Positions 1-8,485 of a stretch of DNA of 46,576 bases are shown here, piece after piece. The position numbers were made by a program, and so were the translations under genes. This stretch comes from Armatimonadaceae bacterium (lineage in GTDB: Bacteria; Armatimonadota; Armatimonadia; Armatimonadales; Armatimonadaceae): positions 2,482 through 49,057 of the forward strand of contig JAUJOK010000028.1 in NCBI GenBank assembly GCA_030447685.1. The letters are read 5' to 3'. The notes below the pieces were generated by a model. That model had not been told where the DNA came from. It saw nothing but the letters and a program-made list of their open reading frames with translations, and ran no database searches. The stretch's first letter is position 1. Every line of letters starts with the position of its first letter.

Positions 1-345
1 ATGCTCGTACAGGCTGTCCGGGAACTGCAAATCCCGGTAGACGTTGCCGGAGTCGTCCGGGTTTGGAATGATCGGGAACTCCTGCTCCTTTTGCCATTCT
101 AAAATCCGCTCCCGGCGCGGCGGGTTATAATCGCGGCCCTGCACCTGCTGCACCAGCGCGCGGGCCTGCTCCTCGCTGAAGTCCCGGTCTTTCTGGAGAA
201 GCGTCACCAGCTCCTCTTCGTCCACAAAATGCCGCGCTACCATCGCGAACACCAGCCGCCCGTAGTGGCCGATGTCGGTGCCTTTATCCAGTGCATCCAA
301 CAGGTGCGCCATCATCTCGCTCTTGCGAAGGTCTTCAATAGCCAT
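1..345 (-). CDS. Hypothetical protein, 3' end cut by window edge
   Basis: The minus strand is open from an ATG at 343-345 to the window edge, giving 115 residues with no stop. It begins MAIEDLRKSEMMAHLLDALD and is rich in charged helical residues, with a proline/arginine segment near residue 75 (NPPRRERILEW). A good ribosome binding site (AGGAGA) lies about 7 bases before the ATG, which supports this start. There is no signal peptide or membrane segment in the visible part, so it is probably cytoplasmic. I do not recognise the family. It is divergent from the glycosyltransferase at 461, and the C-terminus lies outside the window. Confidence 0.75.
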   Translation of the reverse strand, partial: MAIEDLRKSEMMAHLLDALDKGTDIGHYGRLVFAMVARHFVDEEELVTLLQKDRDFSEEQARALVQQVQGRDYNPPRRERILEWQKEQEFPIIPNPDDSGNVYRDLQFPDSLYEH

Positions 346-414
346 AATCTGTTCTCCTAACTGTTTGCCTTCGCAAGCAAATTACCCAGAGTTGATACTC
401 CCTAACCCTGCGGT

Positions 415-443
415 TTGACGCCGCGCGCCGCAGGCCGTATAGT
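415..443 (+). promoter_or_regulatory. Sigma-70-type promoter for the GT4 gene
   Basis: TTGACG (415-420) and TATAGT (438-443) are separated by exactly 17 bases. The predicted transcription start is near 450, only about 11 bases before the ATG at 461, so the mRNA would have almost no leader. This agrees with the lack of a Shine-Dalgarno sequence before that ATG. Confidence 0.7.
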
Positions 444-460
444 GGACGCAGCCACACTTT

Positions 461-1609
461 ATGACTGCCACAACGCCGCCGCTGCTGCCATCCTCGCCGC
501 CGCTTCTTCGGGTCGCTCATCTGCTGCGGCCCGCCGAAGGGGGCATGCGGAGCCAGGTGCGCTCCCTGCTGCTCGCCCCGGAAAGCTCCGCGCTGCTCGC
601 CGCCCCGCCCGAGGTGCTCCATGCGCTCGCGGATGCCGTGCCCGATGCGGCGGATCGGCTCCCGCTTTCCCTGCCGGGAGCGCCGGGGGGCGCAGAGATG
701 CTGCGGGCGGGCGCGGCGGCGGGGCGCTGGGCGCGTGAGCGGCGCGCCGTCCTGCTGCACGGCCACGGCCTGCGCTGGACGCCGCTGTTCGCCGCCGCAT
801 CCGTCGCTGCGGGGCTGCCGCTGGTTATCACGCTGCACAATCTGGTTCCCCGCCTCTCACTTCCGCTGGGCATTCTGCTGCGCGCGGCGTTTCGGCGGGC
901 GCGGTTCGTTATCGCCGTATCGCAGGCGGTCGCCGACAGTGCGCGAACGGTGGTCGGCGATCCGGGCCGCCTCGTGGTCATCCCGAACGGCGTGGATATG
1001 GCCCGATTCGCGGAAAAAACGCTTCCGGCGCAGAACGCCGCGCGCGTGGCGCTTTCTCTGGATTTGGACGCGCCCGTGGCCGTGTGCGTGGCGCGTTTAT
1101 CGCCGGAAAAGGAAGTGGGGACGTTTCTGGAGGCCGCCGCGCTGACGCTGACCCGGATGCCTGAAGCGCGGTTCCTCGTCGCCGGTGACGGCCCGCTGCG
1201 CGCCGCGCTCGATCATCAGGTTCGGATTCTGGGATTGCAGAAAAAGGCGAGGCTGCTGGGGATGCGCGAGGACGTGCCGCTGCTGCTGGCGGCCTCGGAC
1301 GTGCTGTGTCTGCCGTCGCGCGAGGAGGGGCTGGGGATTGCGGCGCTGGAGGCGATGGCGGCGGGCCTTCCCGTGGTGGCGACGCGCGTGGGGGGGCTGC
1401 CGGAGGTGGTGGCGGAGGGAGAGACGGGGCTGCTCGTACCCGCGCGCGACCCCGCCGCCCTGGCCGCCGCGCTCGAATCGCTGCTAACGAACCCCACGCG
1501 CGCCCGCGCGCTGGGAACAGCGGGCCGCGCACGCGCCGCCGCCTATTTCGCCCGTGAAGGTATGCTTGCGGCGACCGACGCCGTGTATCGCAAGGCGCTG
1601 GGGCAATGA
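461..1609 (+). CDS. Glycosyltransferase family 4 (GT-B fold)
   Basis: This 382-residue protein is a typical GT4 enzyme that transfers a sugar from a nucleotide donor, probably at the cytoplasmic membrane in envelope glycan or glycolipid synthesis. The N-terminal acceptor domain has the RVAHLL...EGGMRSQV glycine turn (about residues 17-32). The C-terminal donor domain has VARLSPEKEV (about 210) and the E-x7-E retaining motif in SREEGLGIAALEAMAAGLPVV (first Glu about 287), followed by GLPEVV and GETGLLVP. The length is normal for the family. The start is set by the promoter 18 bases upstream; there is no obvious ribosome binding site. Its stop overlaps the next start (ATGA), so the two genes are probably coupled. 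Acceptor and sugar cannot be told from sequence. Confidence 0.9.
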   Translation: MTATTPPLLPSSPPLLRVAHLLRPAEGGMRSQVRSLLLAPESSALLAAPPEVLHALADAVPDAADRLPLSLPGAPGGAEMLRAGAAAGRWARERRAVLLHGHGLRWTPLFAAASVAAGLPLVITLHNLVPRLSLPLGILLRAAFRRARFVIAVSQAVADSARTVVGDPGRLVVIPNGVDMARFAEKTLPAQNAARVALSLDLDAPVAVCVARLSPEKEVGTFLEAAALTLTRMPEARFLVAGDGPLRAALDHQVRILGLQKKARLLGMREDVPLLLAASDVLCLPSREEGLGIAALEAMAAGLPVVATRVGGLPEVVAEGETGLLVPARDPAALAAALESLLTNPTRARALGTAGRARAAAYFAREGMLAATDAVYRKALGQ

Positions 1610-3582
1610 GCAGATCCTTATTCATCGGGCTGGCAGCGGCAATGGTTCTGCTGTCGTTTTGCGTCCGAATTGCTCGCGCGCAGCCGGTAACACCGCCTGC
1701 CCGCGTCCTTCTTCTGCTGGCTCCGGGGGCGTCTCTGGCTGACTGGCGCGGCCCGCACACACCGACCCTCAAGCGCCTGATGGAAACCGCCCCTGTGGCT
1801 CTGATGCCGACGCGCGCCCCGGATTCAACCCCCGCTTCGGCGTATCGGACTATCGCGTTCGGCACGCGCTCGCCGGGCCGGGCTGACCGGAGCCTGGGCG
1901 ATACGCTGCGAGCGTCGGGAATCCGGGTGACGGCGCTCGCCGGGCCGGGCGCGCGCATCGTCGCGGGACTGCCCGAAGCCGGTGATGAGGAAGAGGCTGC
2001 GTGGCGCGTACGCCTGCCGGAGGCTCCTGACGGCGTCGCTACCGATCCGGTTCGGCTGGCGGATGCGGCGCGTCAGGCTCTGCTGCACGCATCCGCTCCG
2101 GTGCTGGTCATTGTCGAATTTGACGATCTGGCCCGTGCGGATGCTTATGCTCGCTTTGCCCTGCCGCGCGCCACAAGGGAGCAGCGAAACAGCGCCCTGC
2201 GCCGCCTGGACACGCTGATCGACCGCATGACTGCCCCCGGCGAGCCTTTCAGGCTGCTTCTGGTAACACCCCGGCCCTCCGACGCGGCAGCGGCGCGCGG
2301 CGAGCGCCTGGGGCCGGTGCTTCTATGGCAGCGGGAAGCGCCTTTCACGCCGACCCTCCTTACGTCCCCCACGACACGGGGCACGCCGGGCCTGGTCGCC
2401 AATACCGACATCGCGGCCACAGTCGCCGCGCTTCTGGGCCTTCCCCAGCAATCACAGGCCATCGGAGCGGGGCGGATAATCAAAGCGATTCCTGCGCCGC
2501 GTGGGGAAGCGGCGGCAACCTATCTGGAGCGGCGGGCACAGGCATGGGCAGCGCAGGTGCGAGAACAGAAACTGCTGATTTTCGTGCCCTGGGTTCTGGC
2601 GGGCGCGCTGCTCCTGGCGGCAGCCTGGCACCGGGGGTGTTACGGGGCGGTGTGGGCAGCATCCGTTCCTGCCGCGCTTGTGCTGGCCGCGCCGCTTGCT
2701 CCCGAAGGGGTGGGACAGGCCGGAATCGTCTATCTTATCGCCTTCGGTTTCAGCCTGGTTCCGCCGCTTCTGGGACTGCGCTTTGGCCCGCGCCCGCTGC
2801 TGATCGGAGTCTGCGTTGTCACGACCCTTACACTCCTGCTGGATACGCTCTTAGGCGGGCCATTACTGGCACGCTCGCCGTTTTCGTATTCCGTTGTCGA
2901 GGCGGCCCGTTATTACGGCATCGGCAACGAGGCGGCGGGTGCGCTCTTAGGCGCGGCGCTGCTGATCCCGGTTCAAAGTGTCTGGGGCGCGGCGCTGAGC
3001 GGCATGGTCGTCGCGGCGCTGCTGGGGCTTCCGCGATGGGGCGCGGACTTTGGTGGGCTGATCGCTGCCTTGGCCGGTTTTTTGACACGGGCGCTGCGGG
3101 GAGTGCGGCGTGCTGCCGAAACAGCAGCGGCACCGGCGGTGGCGCACCGGCGGCAAATATGGGCGTTTATCGGTGTGGCGGCTGCCCTGGTTGCGGCGTT
3201 CGTTTATTGGGAAGCGTCGCGGGGAGCGGGGGCGCGGACACATATAGGGCAGGCGGCGGCGGCGGCGCGGGAACGTGGTTTCGCCCCGCTTGCCGAGATC
3301 GCGGCGCGCAAAATAGCGATGGGCGCGCGGCTCCTGGGAACCAGTCCCTGGGCCGTGCTGCTGCTTACGGAGGTTGCCGTGTGGCTGTATCTGCGGCGGC
3401 GCGGGCGCGTGGCAGCGGTACTGTTAACCGATAGTGACGCCGCCGCCGCGCTCCGAGCGGCAGGCGTCGCCGGGCTGGCGGCGCTGCTCATCAACGATTC
3501 CGGGGTGGTCGCCGCCGCTGCGTGTCTGCTGTATCCTTCCGCGCTACTTCTCGTGGAAGCCGGGCAGACAGAAAAGAGATGA
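1606..3582 (+). CDS. Membrane protein with alkaline-phosphatase-like extracytoplasmic domain
   Basis: This 658-residue protein starts with a signal peptide or anchor (MSRSLFIGLAAAMVLLSFCV, cleavage possible after ARA). Residues about 30-290 resemble the alkaline phosphatase/phosphopentomutase-like fold: VLLLLAPGASLADW, then HTPTLKRLM, then a late NTDIAATVAALLGLP typical of the end of that fold. I do not see a clear metal-ligand set, so activity is uncertain. The second half has about eight to ten hydrophobic helices with short loops, plus a more polar stretch near residues 540-580. It overlaps the GT4 gene by four bases, suggesting a joint role in envelope glycan work. That link is inference; the fold call is moderately sure. 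Confidence 0.75.
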   Translation: MSRSLFIGLAAAMVLLSFCVRIARAQPVTPPARVLLLLAPGASLADWRGPHTPTLKRLMETAPVALMPTRAPDSTPASAYRTIAFGTRSPGRADRSLGDTLRASGIRVTALAGPGARIVAGLPEAGDEEEAAWRVRLPEAPDGVATDPVRLADAARQALLHASAPVLVIVEFDDLARADAYARFALPRATREQRNSALRRLDTLIDRMTAPGEPFRLLLVTPRPSDAAAARGERLGPVLLWQREAPFTPTLLTSPTTRGTPGLVANTDIAATVAALLGLPQQSQAIGAGRIIKAIPAPRGEAAATYLERRAQAWAAQVREQKLLIFVPWVLAGALLLAAAWHRGCYGAVWAASVPAALVLAAPLAPEGVGQAGIVYLIAFGFSLVPPLLGLRFGPRPLLIGVCVVTTLTLLLDTLLGGPLLARSPFSYSVVEAARYYGIGNEAAGALLGAALLIPVQSVWGAALSGMVVAALLGLPRWGADFGGLIAALAGFLTRALRGVRRAAETAAAPAVAHRRQIWAFIGVAAALVAAFVYWEASRGAGARTHIGQAAAAARERGFAPLAEIAARKIAMGARLLGTSPWAVLLLTEVAVWLYLRRRGRVAAVLLTDSDAAAALRAAGVAGLAALLINDSGVVAAAACLLYPSALLLVEAGQTEKR

Positions 3583-3630
3583 CGCCGCCGCTCGCTCACT
3601 CGTTCTCCTGCCTGCCCATTTCGCGGAGCG

Positions 3631-4170
3631 TTAGAACCGCGCCCCAACGCTTAGCTGAAGACCGTCCACCTGCTTCGTATCATATTGATTGACGATATGA
3701 TACTTGGCCTCGGCGAACGCGCGCCCCTGGGAAAAGTTCATACCGGCCATAAGGAAACCGCCGAACAGGTTTTTCGTCCTTCCGCTGGTGTCGGGGATGT
3801 CCAGGTCGGTGATATAAATCCCGATACCCGCACCGTAGTAGGCACCGGTGCCCGGAATCGGGCTGTTGCGGAATATCTGCGCCAGGGTAATCGGGGCCAT
3901 GAGAAAGTCCTGGCTCCGGGTATAGCCCGCGCTCAGCACGGTGATGGAGTTGGAAGTGATCAGATTCTGGACCGTGTACCGCACCTCAACCATAAGCAGC
4001 GCATCATCGCTTCCGGCTCGGACGAATCGGTCAATGGGCAGAAACACGCCCGCCTGAACGGACAGGGGCCGCTCCACCCCTACCTGCGCCTGCGCTCCAG
4101 AGCCGCCGCTGCCTGCCAGCGCCAGCAGCGCGCCTGCCGCCACGAAGAAGCGGCGAATTACTTTGTTCAA
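3631..4170 (-). CDS. Secreted/outer-envelope hypothetical protein (paralogue of 4204-4749)
   Basis: This 179-residue product starts at a TTG (4168-4170) preceded by AAGGAGG at a spacing of about 8, which fixes the start despite the rare codon. It has a clean signal peptide (RRFFVAAGALLALAGSGGSGAQA, cut before QVGVERP). The mature part is rich in alternating polar and hydrophobic residues (VEVRYTVQNL, YYGAGIGIYIT) and ends FSQGRAFAEAKYHIVN...LQLSVGARF, the terminal aromatic typical of outer-membrane beta-barrels. It lies 33 bases after its paralogue, and both end with E-x-KYH, a short gap and a -G-RF terminus, so this is a tandem duplication. Function unknown; a small barrel or surface protein is inferred. 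Confidence 0.8.
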   Translation of the reverse strand: MNKVIRRFFVAAGALLALAGSGGSGAQAQVGVERPLSVQAGVFLPIDRFVRAGSDDALLMVEVRYTVQNLITSNSITVLSAGYTRSQDFLMAPITLAQIFRNSPIPGTGAYYGAGIGIYITDLDIPDTSGRTKNLFGGFLMAGMNFSQGRAFAEAKYHIVNQYDTKQVDGLQLSVGARF

Positions 4171-4203
4171 TGCACAAGCCTCCTTGAATCGTATCCTCTT
4201 AAT

Positions 4204-4749
4204 TTAAAAGCGCCGCCCCAGCAGGATTGCCAGGCCGTTGGGAGAAAGCCCATCAACATCCCCGGCGACATGGTATTTGCCTTCGATAAAATAGGTCTGG
4301 GGGAACAGGTAGCCCACCACGGCGAAGCCGCCGAACGTGGTTTTTTCCCGCGACCCGGTGGCGGTGCCGCCGCCTCCCGATGCCCGCAGCAGGTAGACGC
4401 CCGCCCCCACCCCGAAGTAGACGTTGCCGGTCAGCCCCGCCGCCGGGTTCGGCGGCGAAAAGACCTGCGAGACGGTCAGCGGAATCATACGGAACCTGCG
4501 CCCGCTTTTACTGCCTTCGGCGTATCCTGCCGTGAAGATCGTCTGCCCCGCTCCCGGCGAGGGAACCGTCAGATCTATCTCGGCGTTGAACACCGTGCTT
4601 CCCGCCGCATTTCGCGTATCTTTATCCTGCGGCGTGAATATTCCCGCCTTCACGCGGATAGGGATAATACTGCCAAGCTGAGCGGCTGCGGGTTTCGGGG
4701 CGGCAGCCATTGCTCCGCCAGCCAGGGCCAGCGCCGCCGCCGCCTTCAT
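4204..4749 (-). CDS. Secreted/outer-envelope hypothetical protein, start revised downstream
   Basis: The frame is open to an ATG at 4789-4791, but that ATG lies inside the -10 box of a strong promoter and could not be in the transcript. The next in-frame ATG (4747-4749) has GGTGAG about 6 bases upstream and opens a normal signal peptide (MKAAAALALAGGAMAAAPKP, cut after AAA, before QLGSI). This gives 181 residues. The mature chain has beta-rich segments (IPIRVKAGIFTP, VYFGVGAGVYLL) and ends FIEGKYHVAGD...LAILLGRRF, parallel to the neighbouring protein. It is probably an outer-membrane or surface beta-protein. First gene of a two-gene operon; function unknown. Confidence 0.82.
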   Translation of the reverse strand: MKAAAALALAGGAMAAAPKPAAAQLGSIIPIRVKAGIFTPQDKDTRNAAGSTVFNAEIDLTVPSPGAGQTIFTAGYAEGSKSGRRFRMIPLTVSQVFSPPNPAAGLTGNVYFGVGAGVYLLRASGGGGTATGSREKTTFGGFAVVGYLFPQTYFIEGKYHVAGDVDGLSPNGLAILLGRRF

Positions 4750-4789
4750 TATATTTCTCACCGTTTGCTCCTTCGTCCGTTTCCGGGCC

Positions 4790-4819
4790 ATTATAGTGAT
4801 TGTAATGTGCCGGTGTCAA
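4790..4819 (-). promoter_or_regulatory. Strong sigma-70-type promoter for the paralogous secreted pair
   Basis: On the minus strand TTGACA (4814-4819) and TATAAT (4790-4795) are both perfect consensus and 18 bases apart. The start of transcription is expected near 4783, leaving a leader of about 34 bases with a ribosome binding site before the ATG at 4749. No other promoter in the window has both boxes perfect. Confidence 0.85.
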
Positions 4820-4917
4820 GACGGGTGTCGCATAATCTCTTCCGGAACGAGAAATATGAACTAAAGGGAGCCGTTCATTGTCAATAGAAAGGAGCGGGCG
4901 ACATGCCTGGCGTTGGT

Positions 4918-4946
4918 TTGCGCCTGGCCCGCTTCGGCGATATAAT
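4918..4946 (+). promoter_or_regulatory. Possible promoter for the cytochrome/DUF1501 cluster
   Basis: TATAAT (4941-4946) is a perfect -10 box with TTGCGC (4918-4923) 17 bases upstream as a weaker -35. A leader of about 95 bases to the ATG at 5049 would follow. A TTGACA also occurs at 4999-5004 but has no convincing -10 at the right distance. Confidence 0.5.
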
Positions 4947-5048
4947 AAAAGGCCATTTGGGTATTGAAATTGAAACGGCGATGAAGCCACTTCGCGCGTT
5001 GACAACCGGCAGGACGCTTGTTCGTTGTTTGCCGACAAAGGAAAGTTT

Positions 5049-8000
5049 ATGCACCGAGGCATCCGTGTTCGCGCTCTGATGGGGTGGGGGCTGACGACGG
5101 CATTTTTCGCCGCGCTCGGCTTTACCGCCTTCGCGCAGTCCACCACGAAGAAGGCAGCCACGAAAAACGGCGCGCCTGCTGCCGCCGCCGCCGCCACGGT
5201 GGCCGGTCTTTCGTTGGAAGATGCTCAGGCGCTTACAGCGCGCTTCGAGAAGGAAATCTGGCCCCTGATGGCCCGCGACGACGGCGGCTGTGTGATGTGT
5301 CACGGCGCGACGAACGCTTCGCAGTTCCTGATGCTCAAGCAGCCCAGGGACGCCTTCCAGAAGATGCTGGCCGAAGGCCATTTCGACCCCGATAACCACG
5401 CCTCCAGCGTCGAGCGCATCACCACTACGGACAAAAACATCAAGATGCCTCCCGTGGGCATGAAGCAGTGGACGCCGGACGAGGTAGCAACGCTCACCGC
5501 CTTTGCGGAAGAGGTGCAGAAGCGCCGCCAAACCAGCGGCGTCAAGCCGGATGAGGTGTTTCCCGCGCACCTTCTGGGTTCCTTCACCGGTAAGACGCCG
5601 GAGGGTGATCTGCCCAATACCTTTGTTTCTTATCGCCAGCTTAAAGGCAAGATACAGGCGATCTTCAACGACGATTGGCGGCGCGATGACCGCGATCTGT
5701 TCGTCGAAAACCTGCACCTGTTCGGCGGGGCCGACTTCGTGCGCCGCTTCGATGAGACCACCAAAGCCTCGCCTACCTTCCTGACCGGTGTCGAGATGCT
5801 GGGGCGCGATGTCGCTTCACGCGCCTATCTGACCCGGACCGGCCCCTTCGCGGGGCACCCGGATACTCTGCCCTCGCCCGTGGGGATGAAAGCCCCGGAC
5901 GCCGCGCATGCGCGCGAAATCAACCGGCTGTACAAAGCGATGCTGTTTCGCGACGCTACCCCGGCGGAACAGCGTGAAGCCTTCCGATTCCTGCAAACCG
6001 TTTATAAAGCCCAGAACAGCCTCGCCGCCACCGCGCCGCAGGACCTGCGCTTCGCGCTGAGCGTGCGCGATCAGAAGGGGATGCAGACGACGCGGGAAGT
6101 GACGGTAAAAGTCACGACAGACGAGCGCGCGCTGTACCAGGAGTTCGTGGATCAGAGCGACGAAAAAGCGGCTAAGCCCGCCGGTGCGGAAAAAGATAAG
6201 GCGCTGACGGAAAAGCTGGCGATCCGCAAGCTGGCCGGTACGTTCACGTTCGCCCCCGGCGACAAGGGACAGAAGGTTGAGATCACCAACGGGGGCACGC
6301 ACGGTAATGTTTCCGTCCACGGCATCACCCTGCGCGGCCCGCTTCCCGCTAAAGACGAAAAGATCCTTCTGGTCAGCGACAAGGGCGTTCGGCCTGAAGG
6401 CGCATGGCGCATCCGAACCGATGACGGCGTCACCACCTACGAGGACAACAACGAGAACAAGGGTAGCTCGCATATCATCTTCCCCGTCGAGGTGACCAAG
6501 CCCGGCAAGTATGAGGTAAGCCTGTCCTGGCGGCGGTTCCAGCCGGAGACCGGGGAGCCGCAGCGGCGGCGGCGCGGCGCGCCCACCGGTCTGGCCGACA
6601 ATGTCCGTGTCGAGGTCGTTTCCCGCGATAAAGCGAGCCGCCTTGCGGTTCCCGCCGCGCCGCCCGTACCTCCCAAGGGAGAGGCGCATTTCTTCGTGGA
6701 CCAGACGGTGGATAACATCGCGTTCTGGGACCTGAAGACCGCATTCCAGTTCGGCGAGGGCGACGGGGTCGAGATACGCAACGACGACACGAAAAAGCGT
6801 GTTGTGGCCGACGCCGTGCGTCTCCTGCCCGCCGATACGTCCGCCGCCGCCGCTGCGGGCGCTGCCGCAAGTGCCTCGGCTCTGTTGCTTCGCGGTGTGG
6901 ACGCGGTGGGCAAGGAGAAGTGGGCGGAATTCAAGCAGGGTACCTTCCGGGCCTACAACACGACCGGCCCGCAGATTTTCCAGGACACCGACGACACGGG
7001 GAAAAAGAACGGCCTGAGCCTGCTGTATAAGCCCAGTGTGGCGCGCAAGGAGGGCTGGAACCCGGCTAAATTTTACAAAGTCGGTGTCGGCTTCCCCGGA
7101 CAGGTGGAAAACGAGACGCGGGTTCCCGTGGTGGTTCGCGCGCAGGCGTCTTCTCCCATCGTCCAGGTGGTCTACCCGGAGCATGCTCATGTCGGCGCGC
7201 AGATCACGGTGGACGCCTCCTCGACCTTCAACCTTCAGCGCTCGCCGCTGACGTTCACGTGGAAGCAGATCGGTGGGCCGCGCGTCGCGCTGAAGGACGC
7301 CTCCGCGCCCAGGCTCGTCTTCGCCGCATCGGCAATGACGGCTCGGCAGGCGGCCTGGGAGGGGCTGTGCCGCGCGCTGATCGCCCACCCGGACTTTTTG
7401 TTTACCCGGCCTCGTTCGCTGGCTTCCATAAAGGAGCCGAAGCAGCGTCGTCGTCTTCAGTTGGTCAAGCTCGCCCAGGACCTGGTAGGCCGCACGCCGC
7501 TGCCGGGCGAGATCGCCAGGCTGGATAAAGGCGCGACGCTCAGCCAGATGATCGACACCTATATGGCCTCGCAGGAGTTCCGCGATTTCTACTTCCATCG
7601 CGTCCGCCTGTACCTGGAATCCCAGGGAACCGAAATGCAGGACGAACCGGTGCGGCTATGGAGCTATGTCGCCTTCAACGACCGGCCTTTCAAAGAGATA
7701 TTGACCGCCGATTATACGGTGGACACGGCCCTGCGGAAGCAGCCGCGCAGTCCGATCCACGGCAAGACGGGCCTTCTGACGATGAAGGGCTTTATTCAGG
7801 GCAAGCCGGGGCTGCCGCACTTCAACTATCCGGCGCAGGTGACACAGAAGTTCCTGGGCTATGTGTTCGAGGTTCCCGCCGAGGTGGTGGAAGCACGCGA
7901 AGGCATTACGGCGAGCGCCACCACCGACCCTAAATCGCTCTGCTACTCCTGCCATAAGGTGCTGACGCCGCTCGCCTACCAGCGCGGCTTCTGGGATGAC

Positions 8001-8441
8001 AACGGCAACTACCGCCAGCACGACGAGACGCACCTGCGTATCGATGATTCGGACCGCAATCTGGTTTCCTCGTATCCGTACAAGGGGAACGGGATGGAGG
8101 CGTTCGCGCTCCAGGCGCAGAACAAGGAGCGGTTTATCCGCACCATCCTGCAAACGCACTTCGTCTGGTACTTCGGGCGGGAGATGCGCTTCGAAACCGA
8201 TGAGCGCGACCTGTATAAGCGGCTGTGGGACATAACGCACAAGAAAAACTACGCGCTTCGCCCGATTATCAAGGCGATACTGCTGTCGCCGGAGTACCTG
8301 AACGGCACGATGGAGACACCCCGGCAGCAGGCCCCGAATACAAAGGGGCGTATGGCGAAACTGGCCGAGTTCCACCGCAAAGCGGGCGTAAAAACCGGCG
8401 CTGCCGCTACTACTACTACTACTACTACTGCACGCCATTAA
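5049..8441 (+). CDS. Large exported protein with two CxxCH haem motifs, DUF1588-like C-terminus
   Basis: The ATG at 5049 follows AAAGGAAAG and gives 1130 residues with a signal peptide (ALMGWGLTTAFFAALGFTAFA). Residues about 60-150 form a cytochrome-like segment with CVMCH (81-85) and IKMPP. The middle (about 400-600) has beta-rich segments: one resembles a golvesin/xanthan-lyase-type extracellular domain (TYEDNNENKGSSHIIF), and a PKD-like stretch (VDASSTFNLQ...WKQIGG) follows. The C-terminal third resembles planctomycete DUF1588/DUF1585 proteins, with a second motif CYSCH (965-969). It probably acts outside the cytoplasmic membrane in electron transfer or oxidation. It is followed after 44 bases by a DUF1501 gene, a pairing known in these lineages. 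The substrate is unknown. Confidence 0.82.
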   Translation: MHRGIRVRALMGWGLTTAFFAALGFTAFAQSTTKKAATKNGAPAAAAAATVAGLSLEDAQALTARFEKEIWPLMARDDGGCVMCHGATNASQFLMLKQPRDAFQKMLAEGHFDPDNHASSVERITTTDKNIKMPPVGMKQWTPDEVATLTAFAEEVQKRRQTSGVKPDEVFPAHLLGSFTGKTPEGDLPNTFVSYRQLKGKIQAIFNDDWRRDDRDLFVENLHLFGGADFVRRFDETTKASPTFLTGVEMLGRDVASRAYLTRTGPFAGHPDTLPSPVGMKAPDAAHAREINRLYKAMLFRDATPAEQREAFRFLQTVYKAQNSLAATAPQDLRFALSVRDQKGMQTTREVTVKVTTDERALYQEFVDQSDEKAAKPAGAEKDKALTEKLAIRKLAGTFTFAPGDKGQKVEITNGGTHGNVSVHGITLRGPLPAKDEKILLVSDKGVRPEGAWRIRTDDGVTTYEDNNENKGSSHIIFPVEVTKPGKYEVSLSWRRFQPETGEPQRRRRGAPTGLADNVRVEVVSRDKASRLAVPAAPPVPPKGEAHFFVDQTVDNIAFWDLKTAFQFGEGDGVEIRNDDTKKRVVADAVRLLPADTSAAAAAGAAASASALLLRGVDAVGKEKWAEFKQGTFRAYNTTGPQIFQDTDDTGKKNGLSLLYKPSVARKEGWNPAKFYKVGVGFPGQVENETRVPVVVRAQASSPIVQVVYPEHAHVGAQITVDASSTFNLQRSPLTFTWKQIGGPRVALKDASAPRLVFAASAMTARQAAWEGLCRALIAHPDFLFTRPRSLASIKEPKQRRRLQLVKLAQDLVGRTPLPGEIARLDKGATLSQMIDTYMASQEFRDFYFHRVRLYLESQGTEMQDEPVRLWSYVAFNDRPFKEILTADYTVDTALRKQPRSPIHGKTGLLTMKGFIQGKPGLPHFNYPAQVTQKFLGYVFEVPAEVVEAREGITASATTDPKSLCYSCHKVLTPLAYQRGFWDDNGNYRQHDETHLRIDDSDRNLVSSYPYKGNGMEAFALQAQNKERFIRTILQTHFVWYFGREMRFETDERDLYKRLWDITHKKNYALRPIIKAILLSPEYLNGTMETPRQQAPNTKGRMAKLAEFHRKAGVKTGAAATTTTTTTARH
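8407..8429 (+). repeat. (ACT)7 trinucleotide microsatellite in coding sequence
   Basis: Seven perfect ACT codons encode seven consecutive threonines four residues before the stop of the large cytochrome-like protein. Because the unit is three bases, slippage would change only tail length, not frame. Confidence 0.9.
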
Positions 8442-8485
8442 TCGAGCGCGCCGCAGCAGCGCAGGGAAATTAACGGAGAATCAAT

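Noticed and set aside
3685..4887. 400-codon open frame on the plus strand across the two secreted genes
   Set aside because: It is the antisense shadow of two genes with signal peptides, ribosome binding sites and a perfect promoter on the minus strand.
4999..5004. TTGACA as the -35 box of the haem-motif gene promoter
   Set aside because: No acceptable -10 box lies 16-19 bases downstream.
5817..7598. 593-codon minus-strand frame inside the haem-motif gene
   Set aside because: Its composition (Arg/Gly/His-rich, no domain) is that of a shadow frame in GC-rich DNA; the plus-strand protein has recognisable motifs throughout.
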